Shown: positions 38,286 through 47,174, numbered from the stretch's first letter. The stretch is 64,000 bases of DNA from Corynebacterium jeikeium (GCA_003955985.1 CP033784.1:1674001-1738000), one strand, 5' to 3'. Program-made: numbers and translations. Notes: a model not told the origin generated them from the sequence alone.

Positions 38286-40211
38286 ATGTGTGGTCTTCTC
38301 GGAATCCTGGCTGCAAATTCTGACGCAGCGGAGCTCGTTCCCGTTGTCGAAAGGGCCCTGCCCTGCATGCGGCACCGCGGCCCTGACGATGCAGGCACGT
38401 GGCACGATGAGGACGCAGTTTTCGGCTTCAACCGCCTATCCATTATTGATATTGCCCACAGCCACCAACCGCTGCAGTGGGGACCAGAGAATCAGCCGAA
38501 TCGTTACTCCATGACCTTCAACGGCGAAATCTACAATTTCGTCGAACTTCGCGAGCAGCTGGAGAAGAAAGGCTATGCCTTTAATACCTCCGGCGATGGT
38601 GAACCTATCGTCGTTGGGTTCCACCACTGGGGAGCGGACGTCGTAAAGCACTTGCGCGGCATGTTCGGCATTGCCATTTGGGACAGCGTCGAGCGCAAGC
38701 TTTTCCTGGCGCGCGATCCGTTCGGCATTAAGCCGCTCTACTACGCCACCACAGAGCGTGGCACAATTTTCGGTTCTGAGAAGAAGTCCCTGCTCGAAGC
38801 TGCGCCGGAGATGGGCATCGATGCGAAAAAGCTGAATAAGCGTGCACTGGAGCACTACGTCGACCTGCAGTACGTGCCGGAACCGGAGTCTCTGCACACT
38901 GACATCGTCCGCCTGGAGTCGGGCTGCACTGCCATCGTTACGCCTGGTGGCGAAGTTAAGCAGACCCGCTACTTCAAGCCTAGTTTCCCGATTCAGCCAG
39001 TCGCTAAGGGCGCTGAGCAGGACGTTTTTGACCGCATTGCCCGTGCGCTGGAGGACAGCGTCGAGAAGCATATGCGTGCCGACGTCACGGTGGGCTCGTT
39101 CCTGTCGGGCGGTATCGACTCCACTGCGATTGCAACTTTGGCTAAGCGCCACAACCCGAACCTGCTGACGTTTACCACTGGCTTCGAGCGCGAGGGCTTC
39201 TCAGAGGTCGATGTGGCTGCCGAGTCCGCCGCCGCCATTGGCGTCGAGCACATTGTGAAGGTCGTCTCGCCGGAGGAGTTCGCCGGGGCGATTCCGAAGA
39301 TTATGTGGTACCTCGATGACCCGGTAGCTGACCCTGCACTGGTGCCGCTGTACTTCGTGGCCGCAGAGGCTCGTAAGCACGTTAAGGTCGTACTGTCCGG
39401 TGAGGGCGCAGACGAGCTCTTTGGTGGTTACACCATTTATAAGGAGCCGCTGTCGCTGAAGCCGTTCGACAAGGTTCCATCTCCCCTGCTGCGCGGTCTG
39501 GCTAAGGTCGGCGAAGCTCTGCCAGAGGGCATGCGCGGCAAGTCGCTCCTGCAGCGAGGCACTACTCCGCTGGAACAGCGCTACTACGGCAATGCTCGTT
39601 CCTTTAACTTTGAGCAGCTGCAGGAAGTGCTGCCGTGGGCCAAGAAGGAATGGGACCACAGCGATGTCACTGCGCCGATTTACGCGCAGTCTGAAGGCTG
39701 GGACCCGGTGACTCGGATGCAGCACTTGGATCTGTTCACCTGGTTGCGTGGCGACATTCTGGTCAAGGCGGACAAGATCACCATGGCTAACTCCCTGGAG
39801 CTGCGCGTGCCGTTCCTCGACCGTGTGGTCTTCGACGTTGCACAGACGCTGCCGGTGGACATGCGTGTTTCTCACGGCACCACCAAGTACGCACTGCGTC
39901 GCGCCATGGAGCAGATTGTTCCGGAGCACGTGCTCAACCGCCGCAAACTGGGCTTCCCGGTGCCGATTCGCCACTGGCTGGCAGGCGACGAACTGCACGG
40001 CTGGGCCGAGGACATCATCCGCGAGTCCCAGACCGAAGAGTTCATTAATAAGGACGCCGTGCTCAAGATGCTCGCCGAGCACCACCCAACCGAGCGCGAC
40101 CACTCCCGCCGCCTCTGGACCATCCTGGCCTTCATGGTCTGGCACGGCATCTTCATCGAAGACCGCATTACTCCGGACATCGAGCAGCGCGACTACCCCG
40201 TCGAGCTCTAG
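38286..40211 (+). CDS. ltsA: Glutamine-dependent amidotransferase LtsA (asparagine synthetase-like)
   Basis: AsnB-type enzyme that, in corynebacteria, is thought to amidate the diaminopimelate of peptidoglycan; loss makes C. glutamicum lysozyme-sensitive. ATG 38286 is chosen because the class II glutaminase needs Cys at position 2 (MCGLLGILA). The N-terminal glutaminase has MRHRGPDDAGTW and FNGEIYN; the synthetase half has the ATP pyrophosphatase loop SGGIDS at 274-279 and GEGADELFGGY. The 641-residue length fits LtsA. The location beside ctaC is that of C. glutamicum ltsA. The CGTCGTAAAGC motif occurs inside the gene and again just after its stop. Confidence 0.94.
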   Translation: MCGLLGILAANSDAAELVPVVERALPCMRHRGPDDAGTWHDEDAVFGFNRLSIIDIAHSHQPLQWGPENQPNRYSMTFNGEIYNFVELREQLEKKGYAFNTSGDGEPIVVGFHHWGADVVKHLRGMFGIAIWDSVERKLFLARDPFGIKPLYYATTERGTIFGSEKKSLLEAAPEMGIDAKKLNKRALEHYVDLQYVPEPESLHTDIVRLESGCTAIVTPGGEVKQTRYFKPSFPIQPVAKGAEQDVFDRIARALEDSVEKHMRADVTVGSFLSGGIDSTAIATLAKRHNPNLLTFTTGFEREGFSEVDVAAESAAAIGVEHIVKVVSPEEFAGAIPKIMWYLDDPVADPALVPLYFVAAEARKHVKVVLSGEGADELFGGYTIYKEPLSLKPFDKVPSPLLRGLAKVGEALPEGMRGKSLLQRGTTPLEQRYYGNARSFNFEQLQEVLPWAKKEWDHSDVTAPIYAQSEGWDPVTRMQHLDLFTWLRGDILVKADKITMANSLELRVPFLDRVVFDVAQTLPVDMRVSHGTTKYALRRAMEQIVPEHVLNRRKLGFPVPIRHWLAGDELHGWAEDIIRESQTEEFINKDAVLKMLAEHHPTERDHSRRLWTILAFMVWHGIFIEDRITPDIEQRDYPVEL

Positions 40212-40288
40212 CTCGCTTTACGACGGTCCCCGCGATTCAGCCCCATCCTGCCCCGGCAGGCTGTCACCATCGCTGGGGCAACCAATAG

Positions 40289-40338
40289 AAAAGGCTCGGA
40301 CCTCACTCAGTTAACAAGAGTGAGGTCCGAGCCTTTTT
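40289..40338. terminator. Bidirectional terminator between ltsA and the Fe-S carrier gene
   Basis: A perfect stem of about 19 bp built from AAAAGGCTCGGACCTCACTC and its complement (loop AGTTAACAA) is flanked by A and T runs. It serves both convergent genes. Confidence 0.92.
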
Positions 40339-40390
40339 ACTATCCGACGCTTTTCACAGCGTCTGCTGACAGCTCTGCTCAGCTAATGAC

Positions 40391-40732
40391 TTAGTTGAAG
40401 GAGTCACCGCAAGCGCAGGAGCCAGTGGCATTCGGGTTATCGATTGTGAAGCCCTGCTGTTCAATGGTGTCAGCGAAGTCGATGGTGGCACCGGACAGGT
40501 ACGGAACCGACTGGCGATCAACGACCAGCTTGACGCCACCGAAAACTTCGGCGACATCGCCGTCGAGGCTGCGGTCATCGAAGTAGAGCTGGTAGCGCAG
40601 GCCGGCACAGCCGCCCGGAGCCACGGAAATACGCAGTGCCAGGTCGGTGGCACCTTCTTGGTCCAGAAGTGCCTTTGCCTTGGCAGCCGCAGCTTCGGTC
40701 AGGGTAACGCCAGTGCTCTGAGCAGTAGTCAT
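40391..40732 (-). CDS. A-type iron-sulfur carrier (ErpA/IscA/HesB family)
   Basis: Small cytoplasmic carrier that receives an Fe-S cluster and passes it to target enzymes. The 113 residues have the three conserved cysteines: one in APGGCAGLRY and two in the C-terminal GSCACGDSF (CxC). The family segments YLSGATIDFAD and GFTIDNPNA are clear. Possible clients nearby are LipA, QcrA and other Fe-S enzymes, but this is only inference. Start ATG 40732 follows AAGGAGGA. Confidence 0.93.
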   Translation of the reverse strand: MTTAQSTGVTLTEAAAAKAKALLDQEGATDLALRISVAPGGCAGLRYQLYFDDRSLDGDVAEVFGGVKLVVDRQSVPYLSGATIDFADTIEQQGFTIDNPNATGSCACGDSFN

Positions 40733-41041
40733 AGCGCGTGTCCTCCTTGTTGAAGTGTTTAAGTATGCGAGTCGACCCCAAGGTCGGCTACGTCATTATT
40801 TATCACAACCTTACCGGCCAGTCTTTAATTCCCAATTCTGGGTTCTCTTTTTCTTTCTCTTTTTCGGAAGTCTCTTTTTGCCGCCACATCGCAACCACAC
40901 CACGGCTTCCCACGCCACAAGCGCACTCTTCCCGCCTGCCCCTGCGGCGGTCATCCCCAAAACCTCGCCCTTGCCCCGTCCCTGCCCCTCAACCTGCAAC
41001 CTAATTAGGGAAGCACCTTGAAGACCTTATAATCTGGGGTC
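40733..41041. other. Divergent promoter region, pyrimidine-rich
   Basis: Between the Fe-S carrier and the DUF3043 gene. The plus strand has an unusual pyrimidine-rich tract at about 40845-40875 (CTTTTTCTTTCTCTTTTTC). No gene or clear regulator site was recognised. A TATAAT lies at 41027-41032, ten bases before the GTG start of the DUF3043 gene, which fits a promoter for a leaderless transcript. Confidence 0.5.
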
Positions 41042-41806
41042 GTGAATCTACCGTGGAAAAAGAATGACAAAAAGTCCAAGGCAGCTGAGGCAGCTAACGC
41101 TGACGCAACCAACGCCGGAGACGTAGCCACCGACGCGACCGCATCCAGCGGGGCCAAGGGCACCGCTTCGGAGTCTCAGCAGCCCGAGAAGAAGCACAGC
41201 GGTGCTTTTACTCCCAAGAAGGGGCGCCCCACTCCGAAGCGCAACGAGGTTGAGCGCGAACGCGGCATCCGCCGTGGCCCGGTCGAGGCGCCGCTGACCG
41301 CTAAGGAAGCTCGCCAGCGCCGCAAGGAGCTCAAGGCTTCCATGTCCAAGGAAGAGCTCAAGGCCGCCAAGGCACGCGAGCGAGCAGAGCGACGTGAGCA
41401 GCGTCGCATTGCCGACGAGCGCATGGCCGCCGGCGATCCGCGCTACATGCTGCCACGCGACCAGGGCGCTGAGCGCAAGTTTGTCCGCGACTGGGTTGAT
41501 TCCCGTCGCTTCCTCGCTAACGTGTTCCTCCCGTTCGCGCTGATTCTGCTGCTGATTATGATGATTGGCACTTCCCTGCCGAAGCTGGCCAACATCGCAT
41601 CTCTCATCGCGATGGTTCTCATCATCGCCCTGATTATCGAGGGCATTTACATCGGCCGCCGTGCCATCAAGTTGACGCGTGAGTGCTTCCCGAAGACCAC
41701 CGAAGGGGCCTGGGGACTGGGCTTCTACGCTTACTCCCGCGCTTCTCAGCCGCGTCGTCTGCGTACTCCGCGTCCGCAGGTCAACATCGGCGACGAAATC
41801 AAGTAG
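41042..41806 (+). CDS. DUF3043 family membrane protein
   Basis: Actinobacterial membrane protein of unknown function. The first 130 of 254 residues are Ala/Lys/Glu/Arg-rich and disordered or helical; two membrane helices lie at about 158-178 and 182-202, followed by a short conserved C-terminal segment ending in RPQVNIGDEIK. The conserved core RGPVEAPLTAKEARQRRKELK and GDPRYMLPRDQG is typical of DUF3043. A TATAAT ends ten bases upstream of the GTG start and no Shine-Dalgarno is seen, so the message may be leaderless. cobU follows after 11 bp. Confidence 0.9.
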   Translation: MNLPWKKNDKKSKAAEAANADATNAGDVATDATASSGAKGTASESQQPEKKHSGAFTPKKGRPTPKRNEVERERGIRRGPVEAPLTAKEARQRRKELKASMSKEELKAAKARERAERREQRRIADERMAAGDPRYMLPRDQGAERKFVRDWVDSRRFLANVFLPFALILLLIMMIGTSLPKLANIASLIAMVLIIALIIEGIYIGRRAIKLTRECFPKTTEGAWGLGFYAYSRASQPRRLRTPRPQVNIGDEIK

Positions 41807-41817
41807 CCTCATCTGCC

Positions 41818-42411
41818 ATGCGCACTTTGGTTCTCGGTGGCGCCCGCTCAGGCAAGTCCTCATGGGCTGAGCACGAGCTGCTGGCCACCGCCGCAGCCTC
41901 AACCGGCGGTGCCTCAGATGCTGCAGCCTCAACGGTGTTGCATTACATCGCAACAGCACGGCCCTGGCCCGGTGATAGCGATTTTCACTCCAGGGTCGAG
42001 GAGCACCGCATTCGTCGTCAAGCACAGGCAAAAGAGCACGGAGTGGCCTGGCACACGGTTGATGACGTCGATGCGGTGGAAGCTCTCGCGTCGCCGGAGC
42101 GGCGCATGCTGCTGGACGATGTCGGCACCTGGCTGACGCACATCATCGACGCGCAGGGGCTGTGGGAGGCGCCGAGGGGCAGCGTCGCGCCGTGGACGCA
42201 CTCGCTTGTCGACGCCGTGCGCAACTTCCCCGCAGATTCCGACCTGTTCATTGTGTCGCCCGAAGTGGGCTTCGGTGTCATTCCCGAACACCGCTCAGGG
42301 CGGCTTTTCCGTGATGAAATTGGCCTTCTCAACCAACAGCTCGCAGCTGTCTGTGATCGTGTTGTCCTAGTTGTGGCTGGCTGCCCCATGGAAGTCAAGG
42401 CGGCGAACTAG
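41818..42411 (+). CDS. cobU: Adenosylcobinamide kinase / guanylyltransferase CobU
   Basis: Phosphorylates adenosylcobinamide and attaches GMP in the late steps of cobalamin assembly or salvage. The P-loop GGARSGKS is at residues 7-14; the guanylylation segment around VEEHRIRRQ (His as GMP acceptor) and LLDDVGTWLTHII follow. The 197-residue length is slightly above the usual 180 because of an Ala/Ser-rich insert near residues 25-40. ATG 41818 is preferred over the longer open frame, which overlaps the DUF3043 gene. Confidence 0.92.
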   Translation: MRTLVLGGARSGKSSWAEHELLATAAASTGGASDAAASTVLHYIATARPWPGDSDFHSRVEEHRIRRQAQAKEHGVAWHTVDDVDAVEALASPERRMLLDDVGTWLTHIIDAQGLWEAPRGSVAPWTHSLVDAVRNFPADSDLFIVSPEVGFGVIPEHRSGRLFRDEIGLLNQQLAAVCDRVVLVVAGCPMEVKAAN

Positions 42412-42513
42412 ATTCACTCCACGCCGCTTCCCCTATGACGGTCTGCCTAGCAATGCGAATAGCTGTGCACCAATGGTCGGTAGACAAATCGTTTTCGGGT
42501 AGCGTTTGAGAGT

Positions 42514-43551
42514 ATGAACGCGGATTATTTTGGACCGGTAGCACGCCCTGACGAAGAGACTGAACAGGCCGCCCGCGCGCGCCATGAGCAGTTGACTAAA
42601 CCCGCAGGCTCACTTGGCCGGTTGGAAGAACTCGGCATTTGGATTTCGGCGTGTCAGGGAGAATGCCCTCCGCGTGACCTGGACGATTGTCGTGTTTATG
42701 TCTTCGCTGGTGACCACGGTGTTGCCCAGGGCGGGGTGTCCGCGTACCCGTCCGAGGTGTCTATCCAGATGCTTGCCAATATCGAGGCAAAGGGTGCCGG
42801 CGTGAACGCTATCGCTGACATCGCGGGAGCCACTGTTACCGGTGTGGACATTTCCCTCGACCACGATGCCGAAGGGCCATACCGTATCCGTCGCAGCTGT
42901 GGTTCTATCGACCGCGAGGATGCGATGAGTGAGGAGGAGGTCGATAAGGCCATCCGCACGGGCATCGCGATTGCCGACGCCGCCGTTGATGAAGGCGCTG
43001 ACCTGCTCATTGCCGGCGACCTGGGCATCGGAAACACCACTCCAGCCGCGGCGCTGATTGGTGCCGTGACCAACTCCGAACCGGTGGTCGTCGTCGGCCG
43101 AGGCACTGGCATTGATGACGAGGGGTGGAAGCTCAAGGTCGCTGCCGTACGCGATGCCATGTTCCGCGTGCGTCGCCTGCGCAATGACCCGGTTGAGGTG
43201 CTCCGTCGTATTTCCTCGCCGGATATGACCGTGATGGCCGCGTTCTTGGCGCAAGCAGCGGTTCGTCGCACTCCTGTGATTTTGGACGGAGTGGTTGTCA
43301 CATCCGCTGCTCTGCTGGCTGACCAGCTCGCTCCGGGCGCCCGCGATTGGTGGGTCGCCGGCCACAAGTCGGCAGAGCCCGCGCACGCGCTTGCCCTTCG
43401 ACACCTGGATAAGGAACCACTTCTCGAATACGGGATGCGTCTTGGCGAAGGCTCCGGCGCCGTCGCTGCCCTACCGCTGGTCAAGTCCGGCGTATCGGTC
43501 CTGCGCAACATGGCTACTTTCGCCGACGCAGGCGTAAGCACCAAGGACTAA
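42514..43551 (+). CDS. cobT: Nicotinate-nucleotide-dimethylbenzimidazole phosphoribosyltransferase CobT
   Basis: Activates the lower ligand base of cobalamin as its riboside phosphate. The 345-residue protein shows KPAGSLGRLEELG near the N-terminus, VFAGDHGVAQGGVSAYP, GDLGIGNTTPAAAL and the C-terminal LGEGSGAVAALPL with the catalytic Glu. It lies 102 bp after cobU and six bases before the next start codon. Together with cobU and cobS it covers nucleotide loop assembly. Confidence 0.96.
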   Translation: MNADYFGPVARPDEETEQAARARHEQLTKPAGSLGRLEELGIWISACQGECPPRDLDDCRVYVFAGDHGVAQGGVSAYPSEVSIQMLANIEAKGAGVNAIADIAGATVTGVDISLDHDAEGPYRIRRSCGSIDREDAMSEEEVDKAIRTGIAIADAAVDEGADLLIAGDLGIGNTTPAAALIGAVTNSEPVVVVGRGTGIDDEGWKLKVAAVRDAMFRVRRLRNDPVEVLRRISSPDMTVMAAFLAQAAVRRTPVILDGVVVTSAALLADQLAPGARDWWVAGHKSAEPAHALALRHLDKEPLLEYGMRLGEGSGAVAALPLVKSGVSVLRNMATFADAGVSTKD

Positions 43552-43556
43552 TCGAC

Positions 43557-44429
43557 TTGTCCGACAAAGCCGGCCCGTCTCGCCAGGACAACCTCGACGG
43601 CGATCCCTCTGCTCACGGCAATGCCGTCGCTGAGGCCATCACCACTGCCCTGTCCTGGCTCACCATCCTGCCTTTCAAAGGCGCGAGCGTGTTCGACCGC
43701 ATCACCGGCCGTCGCGCTATCGCCGCACTGCCAGTAGCTGGGCTCGTTCCTGCCGCGGGTGCAGTTCTCATCACGGCGGCGCTGTTCGCAACGTCGTCGT
43801 CAGGCACGCCCACGCTTTACGACGTCACCCCGATCCTCGGCGGCACCCTGATTATGGTGGCGGCACAGATGTTGACCCGCGCGATGCACCTGGATGGGCT
43901 GGCGGATGTGGCGGATGCCCTCGGCTCGTATAAGCCGCCGGAGGGGGCGCGGGAGGTGCTGCGCGATCCGAGCACCGGCCCAATGGGCGTGGGCTCCATC
44001 GTGCTGACGATGTTGACGACGACGACTGCTTTTGCCGTGATTGTGGCTAGTGTGCTGTCGCAGTGGTCTGCTGGTCAGATGTGGCCTGGTGTGGTTGCGC
44101 TGTGCTTGCCTTTTGTAGCCTCTCGCGCGGCAGCAACGACTGCCTGCTGGCGCGGCTTTCCGCCTTTTTCGAACAGCGGCTTCGGCTCTCTGACTGCCGG
44201 TACTCAGTCCACAGTCACGGTGACCTGCTGGTGGATACTGCTGCTCGCTGTGTCGGGCTGGGTGGTTGGGCTCGTGGGCGTAGTCGCTTGTGCACTGAGC
44301 TTTGGCGTTACACTGCTGCTGACGCGGCATTGCGTGAAGAGGTTTGGCGGAGTCAACGGCGACGTGTTTGGTGCGGTCATTGAGATAACGTGCGCTGTCT
44401 GTGCCGTGGCACTTGCCATAGGGTTCTAG
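43557..44429 (+). CDS. cobS: Adenosylcobinamide-GDP ribazoletransferase CobS
   Basis: Integral membrane enzyme that joins adenosylcobinamide-GDP to alpha-ribazole to make cobalamin. The 290 residues are mostly hydrophobic with about seven membrane segments; the family motifs are LTILPF near residue 36, the Asp-rich LDGLADVADALG, and the DPSTGPMGVGSIV block. The only start near cobT in frame is TTG 43557, five bases after the cobT stop, with poor ribosome site support. Confidence 0.92.
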   Translation: MSDKAGPSRQDNLDGDPSAHGNAVAEAITTALSWLTILPFKGASVFDRITGRRAIAALPVAGLVPAAGAVLITAALFATSSSGTPTLYDVTPILGGTLIMVAAQMLTRAMHLDGLADVADALGSYKPPEGAREVLRDPSTGPMGVGSIVLTMLTTTTAFAVIVASVLSQWSAGQMWPGVVALCLPFVASRAAATTACWRGFPPFSNSGFGSLTAGTQSTVTVTCWWILLLAVSGWVVGLVGVVACALSFGVTLLLTRHCVKRFGGVNGDVFGAVIEITCAVCAVALAIGF

Positions 44430-44480
44430 CAGGGAAAATGCGCGCATTGCCCCCGTTGGGGTTTTCTTTAAAAAGAACTA

Positions 44481-44510
44481 TTGACGGTCGCTTTGACGCG
44501 GACGTATTCT
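44481..44510 (+). promoter_or_regulatory. Near-consensus promoter for the candidate small RNA
   Basis: TTGACG (44481-44486) and TATTCT (44505-44510) with an 18 bp spacer, predicting a start at about 44517. No coding sequence follows within 500 bp on this strand. Confidence 0.6.
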
Positions 44511-44516
44511 GAGGGC

Positions 44517-44680
44517 ACACCGCCGGGAAGGCGGAGTACAGGAGGCTCGTTTCGGGGCTCGCCCAAATTATTTTGCGCCGACCGTTTGCCGGGGCGCCAA
44601 GAACGAGCACACCTTCTAGCCTCCCAGCTAATTAAAAAAGCGCGTCCCGCCGCAGCGATGCACGGGACGCGCTTTTCTTT
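44517..44680 (+). ncRNA. Candidate structured small RNA, family not recognised
   Basis: Between a promoter-like sequence and a strong terminator lie about 165 nt with no open frame of note but dense complementarity. Hairpin 1: CCGCC/GGCGG (44520-44534). Outer helix: GGAGGCT (44541-44547) with AGCCTCC (44618-44624), or alternatively its extension GCTCGTT (44545-44551) with AACGAGC (44602-44608). Inside: a small GGG/CCC hairpin at 44555-44564 and the hairpin GCGCC-CCG/CGG-GGCGC at 44575-44597. I compared it from memory with SRP RNA, 6S, 6C, tmRNA and common riboswitches and found no match. Transcription is inferred. Confidence 0.5.
44634..44680 (+). terminator. Terminator of the candidate small RNA (or of cobS)
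   Basis: AAAAGCGCGTCCCG (44636-44649) and CGGGACGCGCTTTT (44663-44676) form a perfect stem flanked by A and T runs; it can also work on the minus strand. Confidence 0.9.
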
Positions 44681-44895
44681 GTTGGGGTGACACTCCCGGG
44701 GTTTAGGTTCAGTGGGGTTTGGGTTCAGTGGGGCTAGTGACTGCGGTTATGTTAGCGACAGCGGGCCAATGCGAGTTACTGACTGCGTTTATGTCAAAAA
44801 TGGTCCGAAAAATGGCTTGAAAGTGTCATAAACTCACACAGTTTCACATCTGCAGCCCATAATTCTTGGAGTTGTCAGTTCTTGCGGCTAAGTAG

Positions 44896-44934
44896 CAAAA
44901 AATGTGCCCGCCAGCGATACGCCAAGCGGACACA
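44896..44934 (-). terminator. Terminator of the VWA gene
   Basis: On the minus strand TGTGTCCGC pairs with GCGGGCACA across the hairpin, with one mismatch, followed by TTTTTTGC. It lies 60-100 bp past the stop codon at 44997. Confidence 0.75.
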
Positions 44935-44996
44935 ATTTTGCTGCCTTCCCCACCCTGCCCCCCCCTGCTCAGGAACTTCCTGATCTTACGGTTTGT

Positions 44997-47102
44997 CTAC
45001 TCCTTGCGCTTCTTGTTCTGGTAGACGATTGCGCCGGCAATGCCGATAAACACGGCGACCACTGCTACAACGGTGCCAATGACCAACGGGCTCATGCCCT
45101 CATCTTCCATGTCCGACGAGGATGCGGATGCCTGAGAATCCGTATCCGAGGAGTCAGATTCATTCGACGCATCTTCTGACGAGTCCTTTGACGATTCCTG
45201 TTCCGGCTCTCCCTTGGCCAGAATCGGCTTATCGGATGGAGTCGGGCCGTTCTTGTCAGTCGGTCGCCAGTCAGGCCCCTTAGTTGGCTTGTTGTCCAGG
45301 AGGAATGCGAGCTGGAACGGCTGATCGATGCCACTGACCTCTTCATCCGGGCGATAGTTAGCCATTCGGACAGTCGCGTAGTAGTAGCCGGCGTTGGCTA
45401 CAGGTCGTCCTCCAACATTAGATTCTCGGTTGTTGTATTCGACCGGACGATCTGTTGACAAGTTCAGGTCCTCGGAATCCTGATAAAAGTGCATTGTTCC
45501 ATCCGCCACGGAAACCTCGAACGGATTCAGCAGGGCAACTCCCATGGAATCGGCATTATCGCGCTCCGAATTTCCAGTGCGGGCAGCAATCACTGGTCGC
45601 TGACCCCACTCGACAGGGATCTTGTAGAACTTCTGTTCACCGGGCACGATTGTGTCAGAGATGTTATCCCCAGATTTAACTTCCGGCGCTTGGGCTGCGT
45701 TATTGCCACCGTTTACGGGCTTGGCCTCTCCAAAAGTGGCCTTTTTGTAGGCTTTGTCGCCGGTCGAAGAAGACCGCCCCTCATTTAGTTTGTCAGCATC
45801 CTGCTTCTTCAGGACTGGCTCAAACTGGACGCTAACCTCGACCTTCACCGGTTCATCACGATAGTCCGCTACTGAATCACCGTCATAGACCCACACGTTA
45901 TTTGCGACGAGCCACTTGGTTTGATCGCAACTGGATTCGATGCGGTCACTATCCCATGCAAGAATGCTTGCATCAGCCGAAGTTGGAGTCCACGAATCGG
46001 CACTAGCTTCGGCGCCAGTCAGCGACCCCATACGACCGTCGTCCTGGCATTTTCCGCCAGTTTCATTGATGATTTCGTCAACTTCAGTTCGGACATCCTG
46101 CTGGCCTTTACCCTCAGCATCGATATTCGCTAACACCTTTGAGGTAACAATCGCGTTGTGTCCCTTCGGCACTGCGATTCGGTAGTAGAGCGGGGTGCGA
46201 TCGTGCTGGGCAACCTCTGGCACCAGCGTCGTCTGGTACTTGCCCTCGCCGAGCCATTTCGCGCCTTCCTTAGTCTCGGAGAACTCGAAAGGAGTACCCG
46301 TGGTTTCGTAGCCCTGCACTGACCGCTGAGTCAAGAACTTCATGTGGTCTGCAAGCTGGGTAGCATCGTCCGCAGTCATGCTCTGTCCACCGGATACCTG
46401 CGCAACACACTCCAGCTCAGCGCGAGCTTCTTCATCGACCTTGAAGCCCACTGTGTGAATCGTCAGGCCAACACCCTGCCCTGCCAGTTCCTTCGCAACC
46501 TCACACACCGGTGGCGGCGCGCAGGTGTCGATACCGTCAGAGACCAAAATAATTGACCGCTCACCGTCTGGGCCAAGCTCATCAGCCGCCTTACGCAGTG
46601 CATTGCCGATCGGCGTATAGCCCTGAGCTTCCAACCCGGCAATCCTGCTCTTCAGGCCTTCTTTGTCGACCTTTTGGACAGGCGACAGCACCTCGATGTC
46701 CTGGCAACCACGTTCGCGGTTGGATTCATCACTGGATTCGCGCTGGCCATAAACCAGCATGCCAAGCAGCGCATCATCCGGGAGGGAGTCAATCAGCTCC
46801 GTGGATGCGCGCTTTGCCGCATCGAGGCGGGTGCCTCCGGCGTCGTCGGCAAGCATCGAACCAGACAGATCCATGATTAGCTCTGCTTTTGCTTCGCCCG
46901 TACCCCCTTCGCCCGTAGGAGCGGGCTGTTCCACCCCGGACGGCGAAGGCGAATCTTGGGCTGCCGCCACCGGAGCCGGAATCGCACTAAACCCAATCGT
47001 CCACGCAGCCAACAACAGAGTGACAACGATGGTTACCCTTAGGCGCTTTGAACTACTTGACGAAAAACTATCTTTAAAAAAGTCTTGAACTACCACCATC
47101 AC
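44997..47102 (-). CDS. Surface VWA domain protein with N- and C-terminal membrane segments
   Basis: Exported 701-residue protein: a signal or anchor helix at about 21-48, a Pro/Ser linker, then a von Willebrand A domain with the metal site DLSGSM (Asp78, Ser80, Ser82), the TPIGNAL threonine and VSDGIDTC aspartate. A long beta-rich region follows to about 600, then an acidic Ser/Asp/Glu-rich stretch, and a final membrane helix (about 672-694) with a KKRKE tail that leaves the C-terminus inside. Cysteine pairs outside suggest disulfides. Ligand and role are unknown; adhesion or protein assembly is typical of the domain. It is not in this place in C. glutamicum as I recall it. A GlxR-like site lies 57 bp upstream. 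Confidence 0.8.
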   Translation of the reverse strand: MMVVVQDFFKDSFSSSSSKRLRVTIVVTLLLAAWTIGFSAIPAPVAAAQDSPSPSGVEQPAPTGEGGTGEAKAELIMDLSGSMLADDAGGTRLDAAKRASTELIDSLPDDALLGMLVYGQRESSDESNRERGCQDIEVLSPVQKVDKEGLKSRIAGLEAQGYTPIGNALRKAADELGPDGERSIILVSDGIDTCAPPPVCEVAKELAGQGVGLTIHTVGFKVDEEARAELECVAQVSGGQSMTADDATQLADHMKFLTQRSVQGYETTGTPFEFSETKEGAKWLGEGKYQTTLVPEVAQHDRTPLYYRIAVPKGHNAIVTSKVLANIDAEGKGQQDVRTEVDEIINETGGKCQDDGRMGSLTGAEASADSWTPTSADASILAWDSDRIESSCDQTKWLVANNVWVYDGDSVADYRDEPVKVEVSVQFEPVLKKQDADKLNEGRSSSTGDKAYKKATFGEAKPVNGGNNAAQAPEVKSGDNISDTIVPGEQKFYKIPVEWGQRPVIAARTGNSERDNADSMGVALLNPFEVSVADGTMHFYQDSEDLNLSTDRPVEYNNRESNVGGRPVANAGYYYATVRMANYRPDEEVSGIDQPFQLAFLLDNKPTKGPDWRPTDKNGPTPSDKPILAKGEPEQESSKDSSEDASNESDSSDTDSQASASSSDMEDEGMSPLVIGTVVAVVAVFIGIAGAIVYQNKKRKE

Positions 47103-47158
47103 AGCGCCTCAAACTGTTTTCCCAACTACAAAAATCAATCGTGTTGGTAGTTTTTCAC

Positions 47159-47174
47159 AGTGACCCCGGTCACG
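47159..47174. promoter_or_regulatory. Putative GlxR (CRP-type) binding site
   Basis: AGTGACCCCGGTCACG contains the perfect palindrome GTGACC-CC-GGTCAC and fits the GTGA-N6-TCAC core of the corynebacterial cAMP regulator GlxR. It lies 57 bp upstream of the VWA gene start. The outer T and A of the consensus are missing. Confidence 0.5.

Larger units (their letters stand above)
44430..44996. other. Non-coding region with candidate small RNA and terminator
   Basis: About 570 bp between cobS and the VWA gene. It holds the candidate small RNA (44517-44680) and its promoter, two 12-base GGTTCAGTGGGG repeats (44706-44717 and 44722-44733), a pair of GACTGCGNTTATGT repeats 42 bp apart (44739 and 44781), and the terminator of the VWA gene. 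No credible protein gene. Confidence 0.65.
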
